Source: Tsukamurella pulmonis
GTDB taxonomy: Bacteria; Actinomycetota; Actinomycetes; Mycobacteriales; Mycobacteriaceae
Direction: 5' to 3'
DNA length: 64,000 nt
Assembly: GCF_900103175.1 (NCBI RefSeq)
Contig: NZ_FNLF01000002.1
Coordinates: 2,618,136-2,682,135, forward strand
Shown: positions 8,412-18,534 of the stretch, in pieces
Layout: every line of letters starts with the position of its first letter
How positions within the stretch are numbered: the first letter of the stretch is position 1
Position numbers and translations under genes: made by a program
The notes under the pieces: generated by a model
What the model saw: only the letters and a program-made list of their open reading frames with translations
Told to the model about the DNA's origin: nothing
The model's database searches: none

Positions 8412-9324
8412 CCGCGATCACACCCGCCACGATCGCGATCGCACCGCCGATCTGGACCGGCGTGAGCGCCTCCCCCAGCATCAGCCACGCGACGACGCCC
8501 GCCGCGATCACCTCGGAGAAACCGAGGAACGACGCCAAGGTGGGCCCCACCATGTTGATGGCGAGGATGCCCGCGACGTACGCGAGCCCCGTGGCGATCG
8601 CGCCGATCACCACGGCCGGCACCCACCAGGGGGTGGTGCCGAGCCCGCCGAGCACGACGGGCTCGGTGGTGACGCGCACCGGAGTGATCCCGGCCAGCGA
8701 GGTGGCGGAGAGCACCACCGCACCGACCACGAGGCCGCCGACCGCCAGCGCCAGCTGGTCGACGCCGGGCTTCTGCGCGCTCGCCACGTCGATCGCATCG
8801 GCCTTGGTGCCGTCCTCCGCGAGCAGGAAGTACGCCGCGAGACCGATCAGCGACAGGAAGGCCCACGCCAACCCGACGGGCGTCACGACCGCGCCGCCCG
8901 ACGCGGCCCCGACGACGGCGATCAGCCCGGCGACCGCGAGCACGGCGCCGAGCACGGTCTTGAGCGTGGGACGCTGCCCGAACCGGGCCCAGAGGTAGAC
9001 GAGCACCAGCAGCGGAGCGGAGAACTCGATGAGCAGGGCGACGGTGACCGACATGTGCGCGATGGCGTTGAAGTACGCCAGCTGGACGCCGATCACGGCC
9101 AGGACGCCGTACGCGAGCACCGTGAACGGGGCGCGACACAGGGTCGCCAGGCGCTCGCGCGCGAAGAGCAGCATCGGGACACCGGTCACCAGGGCCGCGA
9201 TCCAGATCCGCACCAGGACCACGCCCGCCGGACTCCACCCCGATTCCAGCAGCGGCTTCCCGAACGGGCCGGACATCGCGAACGCGAACCCCGACAACAG
9301 TGCGATTGCGATACCCCGACCCAT
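8320..9324 (-). CDS. EamA/DMT-family transporter
   Basis: A 334-residue protein with about ten membrane segments in two EamA repeats. The first opens IAIALLSGFAFAMSGPFGK and the second contains TLASFLGFSEVIAAGVVAWLMLGE, the E-x-x-x-A-x-x-x-x-W-x-x-L-G-E signature. It is probably an exporter of an amino acid or metabolite. ATG at 9324 follows ggaggtgacgc. The charged C-terminal tail, about 30 residues, is encoded in the overlap with the GNAT gene. It is divergent from the CGNR regulator 84 nt away, an arrangement common for a regulator and its transporter, so CGNR control is likely. Confidence 0.78.
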   Translation of the reverse strand: MGRGIAIALLSGFAFAMSGPFGKPLLESGWSPAGVVLVRIWIAALVTGVPMLLFARERLATLCRAPFTVLAYGVLAVIGVQLAYFNAIAHMSVTVALLIEFSAPLLVLVYLWARFGQRPTLKTVLGAVLAVAGLIAVVGAASGGAVVTPVGLAWAFLSLIGLAAYFLLAEDGTKADAIDVASAQKPGVDQLALAVGGLVVGAVVLSATSLAGITPVRVTTEPVVLGGLGTTPWWVPAVVIGAIATGLAYVAGILAINMVGPTLASFLGFSEVIAAGVVAWLMLGEALTPVQIGGAIAIVAGVIAVKRGEQRGGARPAAPASPHDAVRTPPARTA

Positions 9325-9350
9325 GCGTCACCTCCGACTATGCGCGAACC

Positions 9351-9413
9351 GTAAGGAGTCAAATGAACTACACTGGTGACAGTACCGGCGCGCCACGTAA
9401 GGAGTCAAATGAA
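9351..9413 (+). repeat. Duplicated ribosome-site/start segment (46-bp period)
   Basis: The 17-mer GTAAGGAGTCAAATGAA occurs at 9351-9367 and again, identically, at 9397-9413. Each copy holds a strong Shine-Dalgarno sequence and an ATG. The second ATG is the CGNR gene start. The first opens a 20-codon frame (9363-9425) that overlaps the gene start out of frame. The repeat may be a recent duplication, a two-site operator, or a translational leader. Confidence 0.85.
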
Positions 9414-9425
9414 ATTCGCACATGA
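9363..9425 (+). CDS. Possible 20-residue leader peptide overlapping the CGNR gene start
   Basis: ATG at 9363, six nt after a full AAGGAG, opens MNYTGDSTGAPRKESNEIRT and stops at 9425, 16 nt inside the CGNR gene and in another frame. Because its ribosome site is as good as that of the gene, ribosomes translating it would interfere with, or be coupled to, the downstream start. There is no homology evidence; it may be a by-product of the leader duplication. Confidence 0.35.
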   Translation: MNYTGDSTGAPRKESNEIRT

Positions 9426-9978
9426 CACCGAGCCGTCGCTCGTCATGGCTGCCGACCTGGTCAACTCCGACTACGCAGAGACCGAGACCCTCGGCACCGT
9501 CGCCGCGCTCAAGGAGTACCTGCGCCGCCACGAGTTCACCGGCTGGAACAGCGCCGACTCCGGCGACCTCGTGCCCGTGCACGCCCTGCGGGTCGAACTC
9601 GCGCACGCCTGGGCCGCCGGTCACCCCGACCGGGTCGCCGTGATCGTCAACGACATGCTGGCCGCGGCCCCGCAGCAGCCGCGCCTGACCCGGCACGGCA
9701 GCTGGGACTGGCATCTGCACTTCACCCCGGACGACGCGCCGATCCCGGTCCGCATGCGCGCCGAGTTCGCCATGGCCCTGGTCGATCTGGTCCGCAGCGG
9801 CAACGTCGACCGGCTCAAGACCTGCGCGGCGGACGACTGCGACCGGGTCCTCGTGGACCTGTCCAAGAACCGCTCCCGGCGCTTCTGCGCCGAGGGGAAC
9901 TGCGGCAACCGGACCCACGTCGCCGCCTACCGGGAGCGCCGCGCCTCCACTTCGGGCGGGCGGCGCGACGGGAGCTGA
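9409..9978 (+). CDS. CGNR zinc-finger regulator (ABATE domain)
   Basis: A 189-residue protein with an N-terminal ABATE ligand domain (LVNSDYAETETLGTVAALKEYL) and a C-terminal CGNR zinc finger: CAADDCDRVLVDLSKNRSRRFC, then the signature in the form NCGNRTHVAAYRERR. Members are probable transcriptional regulators, often next to a transporter. ATG at 9409 is used, following AAGGAG at 9398-9403; a GTG further up at 9376 lacks one. The divergent EamA gene is the obvious target, and the duplicated leader lies at the right place for autoregulation. Confidence 0.82.
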   Translation: MKFAHDTEPSLVMAADLVNSDYAETETLGTVAALKEYLRRHEFTGWNSADSGDLVPVHALRVELAHAWAAGHPDRVAVIVNDMLAAAPQQPRLTRHGSWDWHLHFTPDDAPIPVRMRAEFAMALVDLVRSGNVDRLKTCAADDCDRVLVDLSKNRSRRFCAEGNCGNRTHVAAYRERRASTSGGRRDGS

Positions 9979-10050
9979 GCAGGGGACTACGGTGGTACTG
10001 CACATGCCGGGGACCCCGGCTTCGACGCACAACCAGGAGCCTTGAGAGTT

Positions 10051-11493
10051 ATGAGCGACGGAGCACACCGCCACAAGGTGGTCATCATCGGTTCGGGATT
10101 CGGCGGCCTGTTCGGCACCCGTGCGCTCAAGCGCGCGGACGTCGACGTCACGCTGGTCGCCAAGACGACCCACCACCTGTTCCAGCCGCTGCTCTACCAG
10201 GTCGCCACGGGCATCCTCTCCGAGGGCGAGATCGCCCCGGCCACCCGCATGGTGCTGCGCAAGCAGCGCAACGTCGAGGTGCTGCTGGGCGAGGTCACCG
10301 ACATCGACCTCGAGAACCGGACGGTCACCAGCCACCTGCTCGAGCGCACCACGGTCACGCCCTACGACAGCCTCATCGTCGCGGCCGGCGCCGACCAGTC
10401 CTACTTCGGCAACGACCAGTTCGCCGAGTTCGCGCCGGGCATGAAGAACATCGACGACGCTCTCGAGCTCCGCGGCCGCATCCTGGGCGCCTTCGAGCAG
10501 GCCGAGCTCTCGCACGACCACGAGGAGCGGATGCGACTGCTCACGTTCGTCGTGATCGGCGCCGGCCCCACGGGCGTGGAGCTCGCGGGGCAGATCGCCG
10601 AGATGTCGGACAACACCCTCAAGGGCGCGTTCCGCAACATCGATCCCACCGAGGCGCGGGTCATCCTGCTCGACGCCGCGCCCGCGGTGCTCCCGCCCAT
10701 GGGCAAGAAGCTGGGCGACATGGCCGCCAAGCGCCTCGAGAAGATGGGCGTGGAGATCCAGCTCAACGCGATGGTCGTCGACGTCGACGCCGACGGCCTC
10801 GTGGTCCGCGAGAAGGACGGCACCGAGCGGCGCATCGAGGCGCAGTGCAAGGTGTGGTCCGCGGGCGTGGCCGCCAGCAAGCTCGGCGCCGTCCTGGCCG
10901 AGCAGTCGGGCGCCGAGATCGACCGCGCGGGTCGCGTCCGGGTCCTGCCGGACCTGACGATCCCGGGCAACCCGAACGTCTTCGTCGTCGGCGACATGAT
11001 GCTGGTCGACGGTGTGCCGGGCATGGCGCAGGGCGCCATCCAGGGGTCGACCTACGCCGCCAAGGCGATCATCGCCGGCCTCAAGGGCCAGTCCCCCGCC
11101 GATCGCAAGCCCTTCAAGTACTTCGACAAGGGCTCGATGGCGACGATCTCCCGCGGCGACGCGGTCGCCAAGGTCGGCAAGCTCGAGTTCGGCGGGTTCT
11201 TCGCCTGGCTCGGGTGGCTCGCCCTGCACCTGTGGTACATCGTCGGCTACCAGAACCGGGTCATCACGTTGACCTCGTGGGGCGTGACGTTCCTGACCAA
11301 CAAGCGCGGCCAGATGACGATCACCGAGCAGCAGGTGTACGCGCGCACGGCGCTCGACGCCCTGCAGACCGGCGCGAAGAAGGCCATCCCGCCGGTGCAC
11401 ACCAGCTCCCCGCGGGCGCTGCACAAGACCGAGGCTCCGGCGGCCAAGGCCCCGGCGACGGCACCGTCGAAGGACGCCGAACAGGCGGGCTGA
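10051..11493 (+). CDS. ndh: Type II NADH:quinone oxidoreductase (NDH-2)
   Basis: A 480-residue flavoprotein. The N-terminal FAD site is VVIIGSGFGGLFG and the second dinucleotide (NADH) site is VVIGAGPTGVELAGQ near residue 170. GNPNVFVVGDMM is the C-terminal FAD-contact motif, and a membrane-anchoring amphipathic segment lies around FFAWLGWLALHLWYIVGYQ. It feeds NADH electrons to the quinone pool without proton pumping. ATG at 10051 is preferred over TTG at 10042 because of the spacing to AGGAG (10035-10039). It corresponds to M. tuberculosis ndh (Rv1854c). An Ala/Pro/Lys-rich tail of about 30 residues ends the protein, and a strong bidirectional hairpin follows. Confidence 0.92.
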   Translation: MSDGAHRHKVVIIGSGFGGLFGTRALKRADVDVTLVAKTTHHLFQPLLYQVATGILSEGEIAPATRMVLRKQRNVEVLLGEVTDIDLENRTVTSHLLERTTVTPYDSLIVAAGADQSYFGNDQFAEFAPGMKNIDDALELRGRILGAFEQAELSHDHEERMRLLTFVVIGAGPTGVELAGQIAEMSDNTLKGAFRNIDPTEARVILLDAAPAVLPPMGKKLGDMAAKRLEKMGVEIQLNAMVVDVDADGLVVREKDGTERRIEAQCKVWSAGVAASKLGAVLAEQSGAEIDRAGRVRVLPDLTIPGNPNVFVVGDMMLVDGVPGMAQGAIQGSTYAAKAIIAGLKGQSPADRKPFKYFDKGSMATISRGDAVAKVGKLEFGGFFAWLGWLALHLWYIVGYQNRVITLTSWGVTFLTNKRGQMTITEQQVYARTALDALQTGAKKAIPPVHTSSPRALHKTEAPAAKAPATAPSKDAEQAG

Positions 11494-11509
11494 GCCCCTC
11501 CGACACCGA

Positions 11510-11544
11510 CGAGCGCGTCACCCGATCTCCGGGTGGCGCGCTCG
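11510..11544. terminator. Hairpin between ndh and the convergent thioesterase gene
   Basis: A 14-bp stem (GAGCGCGTCACCCG pairing with CGGGTGGCGCGCTC, one G-T wobble) and a short loop sit between two convergent stops. It probably terminates in both directions. Confidence 0.7.
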
Positions 11545-11559
11545 TCGCGTAGGTGGAGG

Positions 11560-11985
11560 TCAGGCGTCGATGTTCTGCAGCCGCACCTGGCCGCGCGCGA
11601 CGGCCTTGCCGTCCTCGGAGTCGATCTCGACGAGCCAGAGCTGCTGGCGGCGGCCGCGATGGATCGGCGTGGACCGGATCGCGAGCACCCCGCTCGAGAG
11701 GGCCCGCAGGAAGTCGGTGTTGTTGTTCACGCCGACCACGTGACCCGCGCCGCCGAGCCAGACCACCCCGGAGACGCTGGCGACGGATTCGACGATCGCG
11801 CAGTAGACGCCGCCGTGGGTGATGCCGAAGGGCTGGTGCAGTTCGGGACGCAGAGTGAGCGTCGCCTGCACGCCGTCGGGCGAGATCGCGGTGTACTCGA
11901 GGCCGAGGATCGAGTCGAATCCGGCGGTGCCGCCGGCGAGGATCCCGTCGATGACCTGCTGCTGTCCGGGTGTCGGTTGCGTCAT
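11560..11985 (-). CDS. PaaI-type acyl-CoA thioesterase (hotdog fold)
   Basis: A 141-residue hotdog protein with the PaaI/YdiI-type active-site segment PFGITHGGVYCAIVESVASV (Asn/Gln-type loop, HGG, catalytic Glu on the following helix). It matches the conserved neighbour Rv1847 of the mycobacterial blaI region in both family and position. ATG at 11985 is used; a GTG two codons earlier is possible. It hydrolyses aromatic or acyl-CoA thioesters; the substrate is unknown. Confidence 0.8.
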   Translation of the reverse strand: MTQPTPGQQQVIDGILAGGTAGFDSILGLEYTAISPDGVQATLTLRPELHQPFGITHGGVYCAIVESVASVSGVVWLGGAGHVVGVNNNTDFLRALSSGVLAIRSTPIHRGRRQQLWLVEIDSEDGKAVARGQVRLQNIDA

Positions 11986-12084
11986 GGACACACCCTAGGG
12001 CTGCGGTCCGACGGGCCGATCTCCGGGCCGGATTCGGGGTAGACCCCGATGCGCGGCAACGCCTCCCGCGGGCACCGTGGAGAC

Positions 12085-12312
12085 ATGACCGAGAACTCGC
12101 CCTTCACACAGACCCCCTACGCCCCCGCGCCGCAGAAGCGGTTCGCCCGCGACCTCCACAACAACTGGATCGGCGGCGTGTGCGCCGGCATCGCGCGCTA
12201 CTTCGGCATCGACGCGACGCTCGTGCGGGTGCTCTTCGTGGTGTCCTGCCTGCTGCCCGGCCCGCAGTTCCTGCTGTACCTGCTGCTGTGGCTCGTGATG
12301 CCCAAGGACTGA
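12085..12312 (+). CDS. PspC-domain small membrane protein
   Basis: A 75-residue protein with a short polar N-terminus followed by a PspC domain: RDLHNNWIGGVCAGIARYFGID, then TLVRVLFVVSC and a hydrophobic span LLYLLLWLVMP. PspC proteins sit in the membrane and take part in envelope-stress signalling. Here it is a single-domain form with no pspA nearby. ATG at 12085 is set by the domain length. A strong terminator follows 39 nt after the stop. Confidence 0.75.
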   Translation: MTENSPFTQTPYAPAPQKRFARDLHNNWIGGVCAGIARYFGIDATLVRVLFVVSCLLPGPQFLLYLLLWLVMPKD

Positions 12313-12350
12313 TCCGCGACGGACTGCGCCGCGGAGCGGAGAAAGAAGTC

Positions 12351-12387
12351 GGCGGGTCCGGGGGCTCAGCCATCCCCCGGACCCGCC
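12351..12387 (+). terminator. Hairpin terminator after the PspC gene
   Basis: A perfect 14-bp stem GGCGGGTCCGGGGG/CCCCCGGACCCGCC with a 9-nt loop, downstream of the PspC gene and upstream of the blaI promoter. Confidence 0.8.
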
Positions 12388-12524
12388 GTGGCACAGACCG
12401 GCGGATTACTGCAGCCCTCAGTTCGCGTCACGGTCCGATGTGGTTCGTCGTCGCTCTCGGCGACACGACCTACTCTAGGGCAGGCTGGCCTAAGTTAGCA
12501 AGCCCTCATCGATGTGGCGTGGAT

Positions 12525-12567
12525 TACGACAGGTCGTCGTAGCGATGCGGACCATGCCGAGTAGAAT
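12525..12567 (+). promoter_or_regulatory. blaI promoter with BlaI-type operator
   Basis: The dyad ACGAC-AG-GTCGT (12526-12537), within TACGACAGGTCGTCGTA, resembles the TACNAC/GTNGTA operators of BlaI/MecI/CopY repressors. It ends just before the -35 position of a TAGAAT -10 box at 12562-12567. The -10 lies 7 nt from the ATG at 12575, so the blaI mRNA is probably leaderless and repressed by its own product. Confidence 0.6.
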
Positions 12568-12574
12568 CAGTGCA

Positions 12575-12961
12575 ATGGCGGCTTTGGGAGATCTCGAACG
12601 CGCGGTCATGGACCACCTCTGGGCGTCCACCGAACCGCAGACCGTGCGACAGGTGCACGAATCCCTCGCCGCTGACCGCGAACTCGCGTACACCACCGTG
12701 ATGACGGTGCTGCAGCGACTGGCCAAGAAGAAGCTGGTCAGCCAGATCCGCACCGACCGCGCGCATCGCTACGCCGCGAGCTTCGGCCGCGAGGAGCTGG
12801 TCGCCGACCTGATGTTCGACGCGCTGGCGCAGGCCGAGAGCTCGCGCGAGGCCGCGCTCGTGCACTTCGTCGAGCGCGTCGGCGCCGACGAGGCGCAGGC
12901 CCTGCGCCGTGCCCTGGCCAAGCTGGAGGGCGGCGAGGCCGCGCGTCGCGCCGAGTCCTGA
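12575..12961 (+). CDS. blaI: BlaI/MecI/CopY-family transcriptional repressor
   Basis: A 128-residue winged-helix protein: LGDLERAVMDHLWASTEPQT, the DNA-recognition stretch AYTTVMTVLQRLAKKKLV, and a C-terminal dimerisation helix (EELVADLMFDALAQAE). It is the counterpart of M. tuberculosis Rv1846c, which represses its own gene, the adjacent M56 peptidase gene and beta-lactamase-related targets. ATG at 12575 is supported by the -10 box placing the transcript start at the codon itself. The M56 gene follows 21 nt later, giving the classic sensor-repressor arrangement, although the partner here has no penicillin-binding domain. Confidence 0.85.
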   Translation: MAALGDLERAVMDHLWASTEPQTVRQVHESLAADRELAYTTVMTVLQRLAKKKLVSQIRTDRAHRYAASFGREELVADLMFDALAQAESSREAALVHFVERVGADEAQALRRALAKLEGGEAARRAES

Positions 12962-12982
12962 TCGGCAAGTAGGCTCGTCCCC

Positions 12983-13924
12983 ATGGCGGCCTTCATCTTC
13001 GGAGCGCTGGCCCTGCTGCTCGCGGGGCCGGTGCCGGCCTGGCTCTCCCGCGCCACCTGGCCGCTGCGCGCCCCGCGCGCCGCGCTGGTGCTCTGGCAGG
13101 CCATCGCGTTGGCCGCCGTGCTCTCCGCCTTCAGCGCCGGCCTCGTGATCGCCAGCCGCCTGCTCGTGCCCGGGGCGGATGGACGCCCCACCACGAACCC
13201 CATCGACGAGATCCGCCAGTTGGGCCTGGTCCCGTGGATCGTCGCCGTGGTCGCCTTCGCGCTCACCCTGCTGATCGGCGCCCGGCTCATCACCTCCACC
13301 GTGCGCCTGGCGATCCGCACCCGTCGACGCCGGGCCCGGCATCGCACCGTCGTCGACATCCTCTCCCAGGCGGTCGACGGCGACCACCCCGTCTCCGCCG
13401 CCGACCTGCGGGTCCTCGGCGTGGACCAACCCCTCGCGTACTGCCTGCCCGGGCTGCGCCACCGCGTGGTGCTCAGCGTGGGCACGCTCAATTCCCTCAC
13501 CCACGAGGAACTGACCGCCGTGCTCGCGCACGAGCGCGCCCACCTGCGTTCGCGCCACGACCTGGTGCTCGAGGCCTTCACCGCGGTGCACCACGCCTTC
13601 CCCAAGTTCGTCCGCTCCTCCACCGCTCTCGATTCGGTCAAGCTCCTCGTCGAGTTGCTCGCCGACGACGAAGCGGTCGCCGCCGCGGGCCCGGTCCCCC
13701 TGGCGAACGCACTGGTCACCTGTGCCCAGAGCCCCGCCCCGCGCGGCGCGCTGGCGGTCGGTGCGACGGGCACCGTGGTCCGCGTCGAGCGCCTGTCGAT
13801 GCCCCCGGCGAGCAACCTGTTCAGCGCGTCGGTCTACCTGCTCGCGGGCCTCATCCTGGTCGTCCCCACGGTCGCCGTCGCGGTCCCGTGGCTCACGGAG
13901 ATCTACCGCCTCTTCACCCACTGA
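12983..13924 (+). CDS. BlaR1-like M56 membrane metallopeptidase
   Basis: A 313-residue membrane protein with about four membrane segments (two in the N-terminal 60 residues, one near 85-105, one near the C-terminus) and a central M56 domain. The zinc motif HERAH near residue 185 is followed by HDLVLEAF and a later ELLADDEAV third-ligand region. M56 proteins such as BlaR1/MecR1 cleave the partner repressor after sensing. The extracellular beta-lactam sensor domain is absent, so the signal is unknown. It is the counterpart of Rv1845c and probably acts on the BlaI protein encoded just upstream. Confidence 0.82.
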   Translation: MAAFIFGALALLLAGPVPAWLSRATWPLRAPRAALVLWQAIALAAVLSAFSAGLVIASRLLVPGADGRPTTNPIDEIRQLGLVPWIVAVVAFALTLLIGARLITSTVRLAIRTRRRRARHRTVVDILSQAVDGDHPVSAADLRVLGVDQPLAYCLPGLRHRVVLSVGTLNSLTHEELTAVLAHERAHLRSRHDLVLEAFTAVHHAFPKFVRSSTALDSVKLLVELLADDEAVAAAGPVPLANALVTCAQSPAPRGALAVGATGTVVRVERLSMPPASNLFSASVYLLAGLILVVPTVAVAVPWLTEIYRLFTH

Positions 13925-13973
13925 CCTCGCGGGTTAATCTGGTCGCTCCAGGGGGATGAGAGGGAGGACCACC

Positions 13974-15990
<2,017 letters not shown>

Positions 15991-16054
15991 CCGGACGGAG
16001 CAGCCCCGCCCCGTTACACTGCGATCACGCTCTCCCCGACTCCTGAGAAGGAAC

Positions 16055-16135
16055 ATGAAGGTCCGAAGACCGGGCAAACGCCGCCGACGACAGAGTCCAC
16101 CGACGCCGGGACCGGTGGTGTCGCGCGATGACTAG
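16055..16135 (+). CDS. Possible 26-residue basic leader peptide
   Basis: ATG at 16055, preceded by gagaaggaa, opens MKVRRPGKRRRRQ followed by a Pro/Ser tail and stops at 16135, overlapping the start of the DUF21-CBS gene by 8 nt. A TACACT box at 16015-16020 supplies a promoter. The larger gene has no good ribosome site of its own, so translation of this peptide could be coupled to it. Real expression is not proven. Confidence 0.4.
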   Translation: MKVRRPGKRRRRQSPPTPGPVVSRDD

Positions 16136-17468
16136 CGCGCTGATCACGCTCGGCGCGATCGCCGGTTTCATCGCGCTCACGCTGGGCACGGCGTTGTTCG
16201 TCGCGGCCGAGTTCTCGTTGACCGCGCTGGAGAAGTCGACGGTCGACGCCGACGTGCGCGACCGCGGCGATCGCCGGTCCAAGCAGGTGCAGAACGCGCA
16301 CCGCACCCTGTCCTTCCAGCTCTCGGGCGCACAGCTGGGCATCACGATCACGACACTCGTGACCGGTTACCTCGCCGAGCCCGTGCTCTCGCAGTTCCTG
16401 CGCCCCGCGCTGGAGTGGACCGGCATGCCGGAGGTGTGGTCGACGGCGCTGACCCTGGTGCTGGCGCTGGTCATCGCCACGTCGCTGTCGATGGTGCTGG
16501 GCGAGCTGGCGCCGAAGAACCTCGCCATCGCCCGGCCGCTGCAGACCGCGCGGCTCACGGCGGGCGCGCAGTCGCTGTTCTCCTCGACCTTCCGCTTCGC
16601 CATCTCGTTCCTCAACCGGTCCGCGAACGCACTGGTCCGCCGCCTGGGCATCGAGCCCGCGGAGGAGCTGAGCTCGGCGCGGTCGGCGCAGGAGCTCAGC
16701 GCGCTGGTGCGCAACTCGGCCGCGCAGGGCGCGATCGACGAGATGACGGCCGAGCTGGTCGGCCGCTCCCTGGAGTTCGGCGAGCTCACGGCCGAGGAGC
16801 TCATGACCCCGCGTCAGCGGATCCACTCGCTCGACGCGGACGACACCGTCGCGGACCTGATCGCGCTCTCCATCGAGTCGGGGCACTCCCGGTTCCCTGT
16901 GGTCCGGGGCGATCTGGACGACACCGTCGGGCTGGTGCACGTCAAGCAGGCGCTGACGGTGCCGGCGGAGCGCCGCGCGAGCGTGGCGGTGGCCGAGATC
17001 GCCACCACCGCGCCCGTCGTCCCGGCGACGCTCGACGGTGATGCCCTGATGGAGCAGTTGCGCGCGAACGGCCTGCAGATGGCGCTCGTGGTCGACGAGT
17101 ACGGCGGCTCCGCGGGGATCGTCACCGTCGAGGACCTGATCGAGGAGATCGTCGGTGACGTGCGCGACGAGCACGACGCGAACGAACCCGTCGACGTGCA
17201 GCGCACGGAGAACGGCTACCTGTGCGCCGGACTGCTCCGCGTCGACGAACTCGAGCGGGACACGGGCTACCGCGCCCCCGAGGGCGACTACGACACGCTC
17301 GGCGGGCTCGTGATGTACCTGCTGGGCCGGATCCCCGCGGTCGGCGACCGCGTCACGCTGCCGCACCACCCGTCGCTCGACGACGAATCCGGTGCGCCGC
17401 AGTGGTCCGCGCGGGTGGCGCGGATGGACGGGCGCCGCGTCGATCTGGTGGAGGTGACCCATGAATGA
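16128..17468 (+). CDS. DUF21-CBS-CorC/HlyC membrane protein (CNNM-type, Rv1842c-like)
   Basis: A 446-residue protein. It has an N-terminal DUF21 membrane domain of three to four helices (residues 1-190, including the VAAEFSLTA helix and VLGELAPKN motif), a CBS pair at about 220-335 (LMTPRQRIHSLDA and VVDEYGGSAGIVTVEDLIEEIVGDV), and a C-terminal CorC/HlyC domain with the RVDEL and YDTLGGLVMYLLGRIP motifs. Relatives are CNNM/CorC proteins linked to Mg2+/Co2+ efflux. It is the upstream member of a tandem pair; the second gene starts inside its last 8 nt. Confidence 0.85.
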   Translation: MTSALITLGAIAGFIALTLGTALFVAAEFSLTALEKSTVDADVRDRGDRRSKQVQNAHRTLSFQLSGAQLGITITTLVTGYLAEPVLSQFLRPALEWTGMPEVWSTALTLVLALVIATSLSMVLGELAPKNLAIARPLQTARLTAGAQSLFSSTFRFAISFLNRSANALVRRLGIEPAEELSSARSAQELSALVRNSAAQGAIDEMTAELVGRSLEFGELTAEELMTPRQRIHSLDADDTVADLIALSIESGHSRFPVVRGDLDDTVGLVHVKQALTVPAERRASVAVAEIATTAPVVPATLDGDALMEQLRANGLQMALVVDEYGGSAGIVTVEDLIEEIVGDVRDEHDANEPVDVQRTENGYLCAGLLRVDELERDTGYRAPEGDYDTLGGLVMYLLGRIPAVGDRVTLPHHPSLDDESGAPQWSARVARMDGRRVDLVEVTHE

Positions 17469-18534
17469 CCTCCTGGGCGTGGCCCTGACAGTGCTGCTGC
17501 TGGCCGCGAACGCCTTCTTCGTGGCGGCCGAGTTCGCGCTGATCGCGGCCCGGCGCGACCGGCTCGAAGCCCTCGTGGAGCAGGGCCGTTCGAGCGCGAA
17601 GGCCGTGATCAAGGCGTCGGAGAACCTGTCGCTGATGCTGGCGGGCTGCCAACTCGGCATCACGATCTGCTCGATCCTCCTCGGCAAGGTCGGCGAGCCG
17701 GCGATCGCGCACCTGCTGGAGAAGCCGCTGGGCTGGGCGCACGTGCCCGACGCGCTGCTGCATCCCATCTCGTTCACGGTCTCCCTCGGGCTGGTCGTGG
17801 TGCTGCACATCCTGCTCGGCGAGATGGTGCCCAAGAACATCGCGCTGGCGGGCCCCGAGGCCGCCGCGATGCTGCTGGTCCCGCCGCACGTCGCGTTCGT
17901 GCGGCTGATGCGCCCGGTCATCGCCGTCTACAACTGGCTCGCGATGCTGGTGTTGCGCGCCGGCGGCGTCGAACCGCGCGACGAGCTCGACAGCACGGTC
18001 TCGGCGGGCGAGCTCAGCGAGCTGATCGCGGAGTCCCACGACGAGGGCCTCATCGACGCCGAAGAGCGCGTGCGACTCACGCGCGCGCTGCAGACCTCGC
18101 GGCGCACCGTCGCCGACGTGGCAATCCCGCTGGCGAAGATCCGCGGCCTGCAGGCGGTGCAGGGGACGAGTGGCACCTGGGGCCCGACGCTCGGCGACAT
18201 CGAATCCGCGGTCGCGGAGACCGGCTACTCGCGCTATCCCGTGCGGAGCAAGGCGGGCGCCTTCACGGGGTACCTGCACGTCAAGGACGTGCTGCCGGAC
18301 ATCATGGACGCGGCGGTCGGGCCGGACACCGTGATCGGCACCAGCCGCATCCGCCCGCTGCCCGTGGTCGACGGCAGCCTGTCGCTGGACCAGGCGGCCG
18401 GCGATCTGCGCCGCCTGGGCGGGCACCTCGCCGCCGTCGCGGACGACCACGGCCGGACCATCGGCATCGTCGCCCTGGAGGACGTGGTCGAGGAGTTCGT
18501 CGGCACCGTGCGCGACGGGACGCACCGCGTGTGA
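17461..18534 (+). CDS. DUF21-CBS membrane protein (Rv1841c-like)
   Basis: A 357-residue paralogue of the preceding protein. It has a DUF21 domain (AANAFFVAAEFALIAARRDRLEALV and LGEMVPKNIALAGPE) and a CBS pair ending AVADDHGRTIGIVALEDVVEEFVG. It stops directly after the CBS region and lacks the CorC/HlyC domain carried by its partner. The two are translationally coupled and may form a heteromeric ion-transport complex. The same tandem order is found as Rv1842c-Rv1841c in M. tuberculosis. Confidence 0.83.
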   Translation: MNDLLGVALTVLLLAANAFFVAAEFALIAARRDRLEALVEQGRSSAKAVIKASENLSLMLAGCQLGITICSILLGKVGEPAIAHLLEKPLGWAHVPDALLHPISFTVSLGLVVVLHILLGEMVPKNIALAGPEAAAMLLVPPHVAFVRLMRPVIAVYNWLAMLVLRAGGVEPRDELDSTVSAGELSELIAESHDEGLIDAEERVRLTRALQTSRRTVADVAIPLAKIRGLQAVQGTSGTWGPTLGDIESAVAETGYSRYPVRSKAGAFTGYLHVKDVLPDIMDAAVGPDTVIGTSRIRPLPVVDGSLSLDQAAGDLRRLGGHLAAVADDHGRTIGIVALEDVVEEFVGTVRDGTHRV

